Below, in pieces: positions 34,411 through 45,600 of a DNA stretch of 64,000 nucleotides. Source of the DNA: Caenorhabditis elegans (lineage: Eukaryota > Nematoda > Chromadorea > Rhabditida > Rhabditidae); NCBI RefSeq assembly GCF_000002985.6, contig NC_003281.10, positions 12,400,001 through 12,464,000 of the forward strand, in the 5' to 3' direction. The translations under genes and the position numbers were made by a program. How positions within the stretch are numbered: position 1 is the stretch's first letter; each line of letters starts with the position of its first letter. The notes beneath the pieces were generated by a model that saw only the letters and a list, made by a program, of their open reading frames with translations, was not told the DNA's origin and did not search any database.

Positions 34411-35704
34411 ATGAGTGAGGCAAATAATCTGAAAACTTATTCAACTGAAATTGCGAATTTAATCAATAAATTGGATATAACTGATGTTTTGACAAGGGAT
34501 CAGATGATTGGACAAGGATTTGAAGAAGTTACTGCGTACTCTTATAAAGTTGGAAGGTTTGCGCTATGAGAGATTTTTTTTCGGAAATTTCGCTGTTTGA
34601 ATTTCAGAGGTTTAGGGCAGGGGTGTACGGAAAATTTGCAGGATTTGCCGGCAGATTGCCGGAATTGAAATTTCTGGCAAATCGGCAAATTATTGAAATT
34701 GAAAAATAATTTTGGCTCTTTTTGAGCACCAAAAAATATCCACGGAAAATTTGTTACACTTGCCGTGCTCGGCAAATATTTAAAAAACCGATTTTTGCCG
34801 AATTTGGCGAGCTCGGCAGTTTCAAAATTTGCCGCACACCCAAGGTTTAGGGCAATTTTAATTTTTTTTTTTAAATTCAGATTAACAATGGCTATGGACC
34901 ACGCGTCTTTGTGCACAAATAACCGTTGTTGCCGTGGTTTTTGCTTTAGTATTAAACGGATTTTAAAACATTACGGAGAATGTTATCACCTGGATTGTAT
35001 GGAGTGCCATCGATTTAATATGGTTGTATTTGAACATTCCGTATTTTGTGGTGATAGCCGAACTTGTAAGATACCTGGATGCTTGTCAATTGCCAGAGCA
35101 AATGGAAGGATTTCTGATACTGCTGGTGAGATATCTCGGCATTTGGCTCTAGCTTCTTGCCCAAGTTTGGCCCAAAAAGTATTAACATGGGTTAGAAGCT
35201 GGCTGAACTTGGGCAAAAGTTAGGCAAAATTTTGGCGAAACTTGGATTCAGGATCTACCAAAGTTTAAGCAAAGTTCTCACCCAACTCTTGCCAAACTTT
35301 GGCCAAAACTTTTCTTGTTTTGTTTCAAACTTGGGTAAACGTTTGGTAAAGCCTGAACCCAAGTTTCGCCGAGGTCTTGCCTAACTCTTGCCCAAGTTTA
35401 GCCAGCTTCTAACCCATGTTAATATTTTTGTGCCAAACTTGGGCAAGAAGCTAGAGCCAAATGTCAAGATACACGGGGAGCCAGAATGTCTTATTTCGAT
35501 TTGATCTTCAAAAAATGCGTGAGAAGAGACGCAGACTTCTCATTTTATTTCGCATTGTTAAGAGCGTGCTGACGTCACAATTTTTCTGGGAAAATATTCC
35601 CGCATGTTTTGTAGATCAAACTGTAATGAGACAGCCTGACACCACCTTTGAAATTAAAAATGATGAGATATTTTTCAGTGGAGCCCTGCACTTCTACTCA
35701 ATAA
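34411..35704 (+). CDS. Small protein with three HCCC zinc sites, TAZ-domain-like
   Basis: Three exons, 34411-34556, 34881-35125 and 35679-35704, give 138 aa with consistent phases. The ATG is 5 nt after a TTCCAG at 34401-34406, so splice-leader addition is likely. Zinc ligands are seen in three repeated HCCC modules: H56/C60/C65/C70, H79/C83/C88/C91 and H101/C105/C111/C116, ending CKIPGCLSIAR. This spacing is typical of TAZ zinc fingers of CBP/p300, which bind transactivation domains. No bromodomain, HAT or KIX is present, so it is a stand-alone TAZ-like protein or a fragment of a CBP-type gene. The N-terminal 49 residues look helical and unassigned. The second intron holds palindrome E and a copy of element C. 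I do not recognise a gene name. Confidence 0.65.
35128..35466. repeat. Palindrome E in the TAZ-like gene
   Basis: 'TTTGGCTCTAGCTTCTTGCCCAAGTTTGG' at the left is inverted at the right end; inner arms 'AACATGGGTTAGAAGCTGGCT' / 'AGCCAGCTTCTAACCCATGTT'. It starts 3 bp after the exon 2 donor. Confidence 0.88.
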
Positions 35705-36551
35705 ACTGCTAATATTTAATTATTTTATAAATTATTTTTGTAAATATCATCATTTTTAAAACACTCCTACATATGGTAGCACAATTACCAAATATTATAG
35801 TAAAACTTTTTTTTTTTGAAAATTGGAAAAATTGTATTTTCCATTGAGCATAGATCCATTGATTTATTCATTTTTTGCACGTGGTGTCAGAATGTCCCAT
35901 TTCGTTGTGATCTACAAAAAATGCGGAGACGAGGCACAGATTTCTCAATTGATTTCGCATGGTTAAGAACGTGCTGACGTCACATTTTTTGGGGGAAAAA
36001 TTCCCGCATTTTTTGCAGATCAAACCGTTATGGGACAACCTGACACCACGTGTTTTTGCCGAATTTGCCGCACATATCAAAAATTTGACAACACAATTTT
36101 GACCAAAACTATTGATTTTGTCCCCAAAAAATTAGTAAAATGACACAAAATTGAGAAATTTTGATGTTTAAGCAGACATACTACACGGAACTTTTTCAGA
36201 AACCAGATGTTTAATAAGAAATTCAGTAGCTTTGGTGCTCCAAAAAACATTAAAAAATATAACATTTTTGGGAGATTCCACGGCAAATTTGCCGTGCTCG
36301 GCACATTTTAAGATTTGTTGGAAAAATTTTAAACACTTTTATTCTAAAAAAAAAGAGGGAAACTATTAATTTATACGTGAAAAAACAAAATTTTTTTTTC
36401 TGAAACCATGAAAAATCGACATTTTTTCGAGAAATTTGATTTTCGCGTGAAGCACCAAATGTTCCCCCACGTGGCAAAACTCTACATCTCCCATATCAAT
36501 CAGTTTTCAATTATTTTCGTATATTATTAGACGACTCAAAAGTGTACAAGT
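35705..36551. other. Intergenic, repeat-bearing
   Basis: No ORF is supported. It contains an element C palindrome (about 35.88-36.05 kb) with GACGTCA between its arms, and AT-rich sequence including short 'GCCGAATTTGCCG' fragments near 36.06 and 36.28 kb. Confidence 0.5.
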
Positions 36552-39500
36552 ATGGATACAATCAGAAGAGATGAAACTTCCCGCGGTGAGCACTCGAGCT
36601 CCTCAAGTTTCCGCAGCAATCTCAGCTCAAATTCGGACTCCATTCAGCAGTAAGTAGTTCTCTATTTCACCAAACAAAAACTTGGCGAAAAACAATTCAA
36701 AATTGTCTGGGTTCTGCTATGTATGCTTTTAGATCTTCTTTTGCAGATTTCTAGACCCCTGAGGTAGGCACGCACAGTAGGCAGAGTAGGCGTGTAGGTA
36801 GGCGAATAGGTAGGCACGCAGGTAGTCGATTTTGCCCAGAGAGTTTCGGTAGTTTTTTGATTTTCAAAAAAAAGTTTGAAAATCACAAAAACCGAAAATT
36901 TTTGGGTAGACTTGAAATAGACTCTAGGTAGGCATGAGTTCAACTCTCCACCACGGAAAAATTTTTTGCGAAAGTATGCATTTGTGAAGAATAACAACTG
37001 CTACAGCATCTTTACCTATTACGAGTTCCTCGAATTCCTGCTTACATTTAAGATCACTCATTGGAAGTTGACTGGAAAAAAGGAGCCGAATTGTATTGAG
37101 AAGTGGGATGAGCTGAAGCAATGGAAATGAGATCTTAAAGAGTTTTTTGTAATGTGAAACTATTACTATTATTCACTGCGTTTATTTGAACGTGAAAAAT
37201 GAGAATAAAGATGAAAAAATCAAAATGATATCATGGTTGTTCCTAGTTCATTCAGAATCTTCGAGCTCAAAAAACTGAGTGATCTATATATTGATTTTGC
37301 CCGCTATTAGTTTCCTAATGAACTTACCATCTAGAATCTTTCTTCCGTCTGCTAAAAGCACCAGACCAGACCACGGCGTGTAAATTGGTACCTCTGGCCT
37401 AGAAAAAAGCTTGGAAAACAAATGTACGCAATTATGAAAATGCGGGTGATGTTTGCGGACTTGACTACCGTAGTCCACATAAATTTTAGCAATTAATACT
37501 TCCCGGTTTCGTTTTATATGAAAATATTGTTGAATTTAAGCAAAAAAATGCATTAGTTTCATAAAAAAGAATAAAAGAAACACTAAAATTATATGAAGTT
37601 CAAATACAAAAAATATGAACTACGCATTGAACGAAACAAAGCAGTTTGAAGCTGCATTAAGGAACGGCGCTTTTACGTGTAAACTTGTGACGGCGGGTAT
37701 ACATTTTATGTACTTAAATTGTTCAAAAACCTTCATTTAGTCAATTGGTGAAGTTTCAAAAACTTTGTGAATCTAGTTTTTGAAAAAATTTAAAATTTGT
37801 GGCAATTTTACCGATTTTTCGTGAATTTCCGAGATAAAATTGAAAAATTCAATATGAACTTGTGACGGTGGGTATGGATTTTATGCACATAATTTGTTTG
37901 AAATAGTCTACCGAGTAAACTGGTAAAGTTTTAAAAACTTTGTGGATCTAGTTTTTGAAACAAGTTCAAAAAGTGCCAATTTTGCCGAATTTTAGTGGTA
38001 TTCGGAAAATAGAAAAATTCAATATGAACTTGTGACGGTGGGTATGAATTTTTTGCACATAATTTGATTATAATAGTCTACTCAGTAAACTGGTGAAATT
38101 TCAGAAAATTTGTGGATCTAGTTTTTGAAAAAAATTCAAAAATGTGCAAGTTTTGACGCATTTTCCTAATAATTGCCTAACAAATCGAATTTCCACCTTT
38201 ATTTAGGAAAATAATCGTTTTTAAATGTGATTTATTCATTTTAAAAACAATTTTTTGTATATTTTTGTAGTTCTGATCCATTATGATGTCTCATTCATCG
38301 ATTTTCAATGGCATTAAAAATTTAAATTCAAATTTCGCGCGCTTTGCCGCGGCCATAGCCTAGGATTCTCACTTTTCACTTTTCGCTAGGCCAGATGCAC
38401 CAATTTACACGCCGTGAGACACTTTCGATCTATCAGCTGAGTTTAAATAGTATTTGCCTGTCCACTTTCAATGTGAAAAAAACTTCTGTTGGTGAATTTC
38501 CTACAGGTCGGTGTTCTGCTATTTCTGTTCTCCAGACGTCTTTATCTAGTTTCAGTTTTGTGAGATCACTATTTTTTAAATGTTTTTTTTTACAAAACTC
38601 TAGAACTGATGGTTGCTACAAACTGTTGCTCACTATTTTTCTACACGATGAAACATGTTTCTAAACTCATTCTAAACCAAAAACTTTTCCATAATTTTAA
38701 CTTAGGCGTGTAGGCAAAGGCTGCAGGGAAAAACGAAAAAGCGAACAAAATTGATTATTTCAAAAACGAAAATGATAATTTTTTGGGCGAAAAAAGTGAA
38801 AAAAAACGGGAACACGGGAAACATTTTTTGTTTTATTTTGTTTTTTACAACGAACAATCTACAGTCCTGATAGGCAGAGTAGGCGTGTAGGTACGTAGGC
38901 ACATAGGTAGCCGCATAGGTACTTATCTATTTGTTCTGTACAAAAACAAATTTAATTTAATTCCAGACAATCCTCCGATTCAAGTTCTCAGAGATCCACG
39001 TACACTGAGGTTGTTGGAACTGGACCACTCGATGCTGTGCAAGATAATTCCACTGAGATGCTTTATTCGAGAAGAAGTGCAGAGGATTTGCGTAGTGAGC
39101 AATCGAGCAAAACGAGCTCAAGCACTGTCAGCTGCACCAGCTTAGGATCAAGCAACATCAGCTCCAGCAGCAGACAACCAAGCAACGGCAGCTTCAGAAG
39201 TTCAGGATCGAGCAATGGCAGCTCGAGCAGCAGCCGACGATCAAGCAATGGAAGCTCCAGCAGTTCGGGATCTACAAGTGACAACTCGAGCAGCAACATC
39301 AGCTCCAGCAGCAGACGATCAAGCAATGGCAGCTCCAGAAGCTCCAGCTCGAGCAGTGTCGGCTCGATGAGCTCAATTGCAAGCAATGTCGGAAGTATTG
39401 ACTCATTCAGTGACGGCTCAGTCAATTCGAATTCCAATCAGCAGTAAGTAGTTCTCTATTTCACCGAACGATTTTGCCAATTTTTTTTTGATCTATCGCA

Positions 39501-39859
39501 GCCACTTTTTTCTATCGCAGCCACTTTTTCAGACTTCTAGATCCCCTGAGGTAGGCACGCAAAGTCCTGATGGGTAGAGTAGGCGTGTAGGTACGTGAAT
39601 AGTAAGGAGGTAGGCGCATAGGTAGGCATGCAGGCAGGCAAGAGATGGCAGGATTACCAGCTTGTGATTTTCCTATGAAAATATTAATTTCAATTTCAGA
39701 CTCGTCCCAAATCCAGAGATCATTCTTGCGGATCCTCGTGCTCTGAGAGCCTGCATGACGTACCAGATTCTCCAGCAAATGACTAGTTTTGATGCCTACA
39801 CTGAAATGTGTGAATCGCTTGGGACGGATTTCATGGAATACCGCCGGTTCGACTACTGA
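36552..39859 (+). CDS. Serine-rich protein ending in a Mos1-type HTH-like segment (probably broken gene, 5' part)
   Basis: Exons 36552-36649, 38967-39443 and 39700-39859 are phase-consistent and encode 244 aa. Exon 2 is a low-complexity run of AGC/TCC/TCG serine codons with Asn, Gly and Arg (repeats like NGSSRSS, SNISSSSR). Exon 1 ends and exon 2 ends share the same SNSxxQQ codons, donor and following intron sequence, so they are a duplicated unit. Exon 3 (VPNPEIILADPRALRAC, then TEMCESLGTDFMEYRRFDY) resembles the HTH_48/Mos1-transposase helix-turn-helix found at the N-terminus of some C. elegans FBXA F-box proteins. Translation stops at TGA 39857-39859, exactly where that family has Trp. It continues into the F-box/FTH segment only with a frame change. 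Confidence 0.5.
36945..37130 (+). pseudogene. Possible coding relic inside the serine-rich gene's first intron
   Basis: A plus-strand open stretch reads RKYAFVKNNNCYSIFTYYE, then FLLTFKITHWKLTGKKEPN, ending KWDELKQWK and a TGA at 37128-37130. Its composition is protein-like, unlike the surrounding AT repeats, and it resembles C-terminal ends of C. elegans F-box/FTH proteins. No start codon or acceptor is obvious upstream (a TAG lies just 5'). It may be a relic of a neighbouring FBXA-type gene. Function unknown. Confidence 0.3.
37680..38165. repeat. Three tandem copies of a 170-180 bp unit
   Basis: Units begin near 37.680, 37.857 and 38.026 kb with 'GAACTTGTGACGGTGGGTAT'. Each contains 'TAGTCTACTCAGTAAACTGGTGAA' and 'TTTGTGGATCTAGTTTTTGA' variants. 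In the first intron of the serine-rich gene. No ORF. Confidence 0.9.
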
Positions 39860-39879
39860 TATTGTGGATTGGCCAATGG

Positions 39880-41056
39880 GACTCTCAATATGTTCTTAAG
39901 AAGCTTCACCCAATTGATAGGTAAGATTTGATAGCATTTGATAGCATTTTCACGGTGCGGAAATTTGCAAATTGTGAATTTTAGTTGTCAATATTTATCA
40001 GAAAATCTAGCAGATGTCTAGGTTGACACTAGGTAGGCACGTAGGCATGGTGAGGATAGGCAGGTGGGAACGTCCAATTTTAGAAATAACTTTTAAATTT
40101 AAGTGAATCCGTGCCGTGATACTTTCTATTTTTTTGTGAGCACACAGTATTTTTTTCAGACTAAGTGCCTGTGGAGTGTCTCAAACTTTCAAGTCGATCA
40201 TTGACGCGCAGTGCTCCAATATGACGGACTGTGCCGTGGTGTTGAGTAAAGGATTTGTGGAATTGATTATAAACGAAGCCTGGGTGAATTATCGAGAGTG
40301 GATCGACGAATCTTTTCAAGCCGGATGCCGTTTGAAGTACGAAGATCGAGAAATCATTCTACCGAACAAAACACCACTGGAGGTTGCTATGAAGGATTTA
40401 TCAACGTTTATGCATGGTCGAGAGTTGAGCCTGGATAGTTTTATGGTGACCACCTGGGAAGAAGACATGGATTTATACGATCCTCTCATCTCTCTCCTTC
40501 ATCAAATTGGAAGTGTTCCAGCCAAATATGTGATTATCGAAGGAGCAACTTCCGAGAAGACAGCCCAAATCCTCCAACATTTTGAGGCTGGAGTTTTGAA
40601 AAAGTTGCGAATCAGAGCTGATGTGGCCGATGCAGCTTCCATCCAACCTCTGGTGGCGCTCGATCAATGGAAATCAGTGGACAAACTTCATTTGACCTGT
40701 CACGCCAAACAATTCCAGTTCTTCGTCAAGCATCTCAAGCATCTCAAGGCAATGAAAGTCGACTTTTTTGGACACAATTTATCGAAGGGAGATATGATGA
40801 AATTTCGCGATGTAAGTTTCTTTAGAGTTTTCAATTGACCTATTCAAGTTTTCAGGAAGTTATCGTGAAATCGAGCCGTTTCAAAGTCTACAAGTTCAAG
40901 CGAGTTCACTACAGTTCGAAAGAGTTGCTGCAAGTGCTATGTCCGATGGAGTCTCCAATCGATTCATTTGGCAAGATCGACATTGAAACCGACAACGCTA
41001 CATTTTCCATCGAGTTCGACGACGATTGGTTCCAGATCAAGAAATCTCTGGAATGA
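39880..41056 (+). pseudogene. F-box remnant plus FTH/DUF38 domain (FBXA-type), 3' part of broken gene
   Basis: Coding segments 39880-39920 (end of exon), 40160-40811 and 40856-41056 join in phase. The first reads YVLKKLHPIDR and continues LSACGVSQTFKSIID, the second half of an F-box. The rest, about 270 aa, matches the FOG-2-homology (FTH/DUF38) pattern, including LKAMKVDFFGHNL and VIVKSSRFKVY. F-box proteins of this worm-expanded family are presumed SCF substrate adaptors. No ATG opens this frame: the upstream exon is in another frame and ends in TGA at 39857. A conventional gene model would need an alternative start at a GTG (40176) or an unseen exon. Codons in the 40160-41056 part look well kept, so loss may be recent or the model incomplete. 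Confidence 0.55.
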
Positions 41057-42673
41057 TCTTTTGACTTGAACCTGTGATTTGTGAATGAAGGATTAGAACT
41101 CGAATTCTCTCAAATTTGAATATTCGTTTTTCCGTCAATAAAAAAACATGGGAAAGAATTGTAATGAGAAGTGGTTCATGTACGAATTCGGGGCTCAACC
41201 AGGTTATGCTTTGTGTTCGGCAGGGCGCATTTACACTGATTTGATTTTCAGCTAGAAGTTTCAACTTTCTGAAATTTAATTTCTGACAATTTACCAATTT
41301 GCCGGAAATTTCAATTCTGACAATTTGCCAATTTGCCGGAAATTTCAATTCCGGCAATTTGCCGATTTGCCGGAAAATTTCAATTCCGGCGATTTGCCGA
41401 CTTGCCGAAAATTTAAATTAATTTAGAAAGTTGAACAAAATTCAAGTCCGGCAATTTGCCGATTTGCCGGAAATTTCCATTAATTTAGAAAGTTCAAAAA
41501 AATTCATGTCCGGCAATTTACCAATTTACCGGAAATTTCAAATCCGGCAATTTGCCAATTCTCCGCATATTTCAATTCCTGCAATTTGCCAATTTGCCGG
41601 AAATTTCAATTCCGGCAATTTGCCGATTTGCCGGAAATTTTCAATTCCGGCGATTTGCCGACTTGCCGAAAATTTAAATTAATTTAGAAAGTTGAACAAA
41701 ATTCAAGTCCGGCAATTTGCCGATTTGCCGGAAATTTCCATTAATTTAGAAAGTTCAAGAAAATTCATGTCCGGCAATTTACCAATTTACCGGAAATTTC
41801 AAATCCGGCAATTTGCCAATTCTCCGCATATTTCAATTCCTGCAATTTGCCAATTTGCCGGAAATTTCAATTCCGGCAATTTGCCGATTTGCCGGAAATT
41901 CAAATTCCGGCAATTTGCCGATTTGCCGGAAAATTTCAATTCCGGCAATTTTCCAATTTGCCGGACTTTTCAATTTCAGCAGTTCGCCAATTTGCCGAAA
42001 GTTTTAATTCCGGCAAATTTCCGATTTACCGGACTTTTCAATTCCGGCAATTTGCCGATTTGCCGGAAATTTCAATGCCGGTAATTTTTCGATTTGCCGA
42101 AAGTTTTAATTCCGGCAATTTTCCGATTTGCCGAAAGTTTTAATTCCGGCAATTTTCCAATTTGCCGGACTTTTCAATTTCAGCAGTTCGCCAATTTGCC
42201 GAAAAATTTCAATGCCGGTAATTTTTCGATTTGCCGAAAGTTTTAATTCCGGCAATTTTCCGATTTGCCGAAAGTTTTAATTCCGGCAATTTTCCAATTT
42301 GCCGGACTTTTCAATTTCAGCAGTTCGCCAATTTGCCGAAAAATTTCAATTCCGGCAATTTGCCAATTTGCCGAAAAATTTCAATTCCGGCAATTTTCCA
42401 ATTTGCCGGACTTTTCAATTTCAGCAGTTCGCCAATTCTCCGCATTTTTCAATTCCTGCAATTTGCCAATTTGCCGGAAATTTCAATTCCGACAATTTGC
42501 CGACTTGCCGGAAATTTTCATTAATTTAGAAAGTTCAAGAAAATTCAATTCCGGCAATTTGCCGATTTGCCGGAAAATTTCAATTCCGGCAATTTGCCTA
42601 TACGAAAAACTGATAAATTGAACAGGAAACCCAATAAAAACTAATTTATAAATACATTTCATTCAGTTCATAA
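41057..42673. repeat. Intergenic CCGGCAATTTGCCG minisatellite array
   Basis: From about 41.27 to 42.60 kb the sequence is a tandem array of a roughly 34-bp unit, approximately 'AATTCCGGCAATTTGCCGAT' followed by 'TTGCCGGAAATTTC'. Units are themselves palindromic. A higher-order repeat is visible: a block containing 'TTAATTTAGAAAGTTGAACAAAATTC' occurs at about 41.42, 41.69 and, partly, 42.52 kb. Long spurious ORFs ([11 protein letters not shown]...) arise from it and are not genes. Confidence 0.9.
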
Positions 42674-45600
42674 TTACATTTTCGGGCAACCCTGTGATCC
42701 CCAATCAGGCATATTAATATCAAAATAGGTTAAGTGATCCGGTGGATAAGAGTCCAATTGTCGATTACTACAGTAGAGGCCATCTGCTTCCGCACAAATA
42801 AGATATGGGTCTGTGCTTGACATGTTGTTGTTGTACCTGAAAATATAAATTTTGCAATGTTTGTCTTACGGTATTGGGTCTCAACACGACCTTTTTTTTC
42901 TTTTTTTTTTTCTTCGATTTCACCAAAAATAGCCTTAAATTTGGCTTTTTTTAAATGAATTTTTGGTACTTTTTAAAAAAATTTATGGCTTTTTCGATAT
43001 TATCTTTTTATTTTTTAATTTAAATTGTTTTTTAAAACTCAATTTCGACATAGAAAGCATCAAAATCAACAAAAAAAATTCTTGAAGAGTTTGAAAATAC
43101 GGCAATATCTAACGAGACCCAAATTATGGGAGCTGGGCGCTTTAAATCGGCGTTGGAGCGCAATTGCACTTCAAACTCAAATTTTGCGTTTCCACATGTT
43201 AAAACAACAGGGAAATTGGAGCTACAGTACTCCTTAAAGGCGCACATAATTTTGCATATTAAAAAAAATCGGTCGTTTCGAGATCTGTGAATAAGGAGTA
43301 GCACCAGTAGAAACATGTTAAAAACTACTCCTATGGTGCAAAAATAACCAATTTTTCTGGCTTCCCTCATAAATTGTAATGGAAGAGTTTGTCGAACTAG
43401 GCCATTTCGGATTGGCCATACCTTGGGTAGATTTACGGCGCGTTGCGTGTCGCGTGGCGGCTTGTAAAACTAAATGTATTTGTCCGTGTGGAGTACACGA
43501 CTTTCCCACGCGTTGTCCAGCTTGTCAATGGAGCGCGAAAAATGCAGTGAGGAAGGCCGGAACTTCGTGAATTTGAAGAAAAAAAACTAACCAAACTTCT
43601 GTTCTGTGATGGAAAAGCTCATCCTTTCCATATTGCGGAGGAATGTGTGGAACAATATCCCTATGATGAACAATTCGGAATGAATACGGAAAAGTCTTAT
43701 CATGCCAAACAGCATAATCATAATCGCCGGTTCGCGGTTGTCCCATCGTAACAAGTTTCACTTGATCACCAGTATAAAGTCCTGAATGGACAACATAAGA
43801 AGCTGCAATCGATGCAATTGCTCCACCAAGTGAGTGCCCAGTAACCCATAATTCATACTCTGGATATTGGTATTTTAGTCGACGAATTTCTTGTTGAAGA
43901 CCTCCATTCCAGAGGAAAAAGAATGCATCGTAGAAGTAGGTGAAAATGTGTCCGGCATCATTGAAAAATGGCTTTTTACCCCTGCAAAACTTCAACAAAT
44001 TCACAAAGGGAAAAACACGATTTTTTAAAATTTTAGCTAAATTCTAAATTCCCCGACCAATCAGCATCTTTGAACTCTGCCCACTTGCTCTGATTGGTCC
44101 GAATGTGGGCGGAGCAAATCGCTGATTGGTTTTTTTTATTGATTTTAAGATTTTTTTTTGGTTTTTTTTACAGAATTTTTTTTTGTATGAAAAATGTTTG
44201 AAAAATTTTAATATGAAAAAATTTATGAAAAAACCGATTTTTCATATTTTTTTTCTATAAAACTCAGAAAATTTCAAAGAAACGGACGAAAATCTACGAA
44301 AAATCGATAAAAATTTTGAAATTTTGAACTACGGTACTTTTTAAAGGCGCACACATTTTAGCATTTTACAAAAAATTGTCGCGTCGAGACCGTGTATTGG
44401 GTTTTGGCGCAAAAATCTTAAAAACAGCTGGATTTAACCATTTTTACTCGAAATTTTAAAATTTTTCGACAAATTCTGAAAATGCGTATTGCACAACATA
44501 TTTGACGCGCAAAATATCTCGTACCGAAAACTACAGTAATCCTTTAAATGAGTACTGTAGCGCATGTGTCGATTTACGGGCACAAAAGAATTAAAATCAT
44601 TTATTTATCGATTGAATATTAAAATTAGGCAAAAAGTGAGAAAATAATACGAAGAAACGAATGAGAATGGCACTTCGCTGTAAATCGAAACAAGCGCTAC
44701 AGTAGTCATTTAAAGGATTACTGTAGTTTTCTTTTCGCTACGAGATATTTTGCGCGTCAAATATGTTGTGCAATACGCAGAATTCCGTGTTCCCGTAATA
44801 AATTCAATCTCACGTAAAAAAGTCCAAAATCTCTTCAGTCAACTGTGTGGCTCCTTGAGTTCCCCGAAACGACATGACAACGACTTTTTGTGTTGTATCG
44901 AATGATGTGAAACCGAAACAATCGGTTTGTGGCCCAACTTCTGAGCAATTTACACTAAAAGTTTTGGATAGTGTCATTGTTGGCATTGAGTTTCTGGAAA
45001 AAAAACGCCGTTGGTAGTGTTTAAAAAAATGTTATTTTTTCAAAACACGGATTTCTGGCTTCCCTCATAAATTGAAATGGAAGAGTTTGCCGAACTAGGC
45101 TCGGCCATATCTGGGGTAGATTTACGGCGCGTTGCGTGTCGCGTCGCGTCGCGTTTCTAGTTGTAAAACTGAATCTATTGGTCCATATGGAGTTCGGCTG
45201 GTGATTGTCAACGGAGCGCGAAAAATTCAATGAGTAAGGCCAGAACCCCGTGTCAAAATTTTTCTCACTTGAAACATTTCTGTGGATTATTATTGAATGC
45301 GGCAGCAGTTGTCAATAAAATTTTTGTTCTCACAAATGTATCATCATACGCGTGTGCTTTATCAGGTAGTTCCGGGCAGTTTAGTGCTTTCTGGAAACGT
45401 TTATATTTGTAGAGTTTACAAAAAATCAGTTTATCAAATCGTGATTGATAAGATAACTTGTCCCATTACGATTTGTTATACAAAAAATGCGGGGTTTTTC
45501 GCCCAAAAAAATGTGACGTCAGCACGTTCTTAACAATGCGAAATCAGTTGAAAACTCTGCGTCTCTTCTCCCGCACTTTTCGGAGATCAAATCAAAATGG

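Noticed and set aside
39063..39437. Leucine-rich minus-strand ORF
   Set aside because: Antisense of the AGC/TCC serine-codon block (GCT/GGA reads as Leu/Glu in the shifted frame); not a gene.
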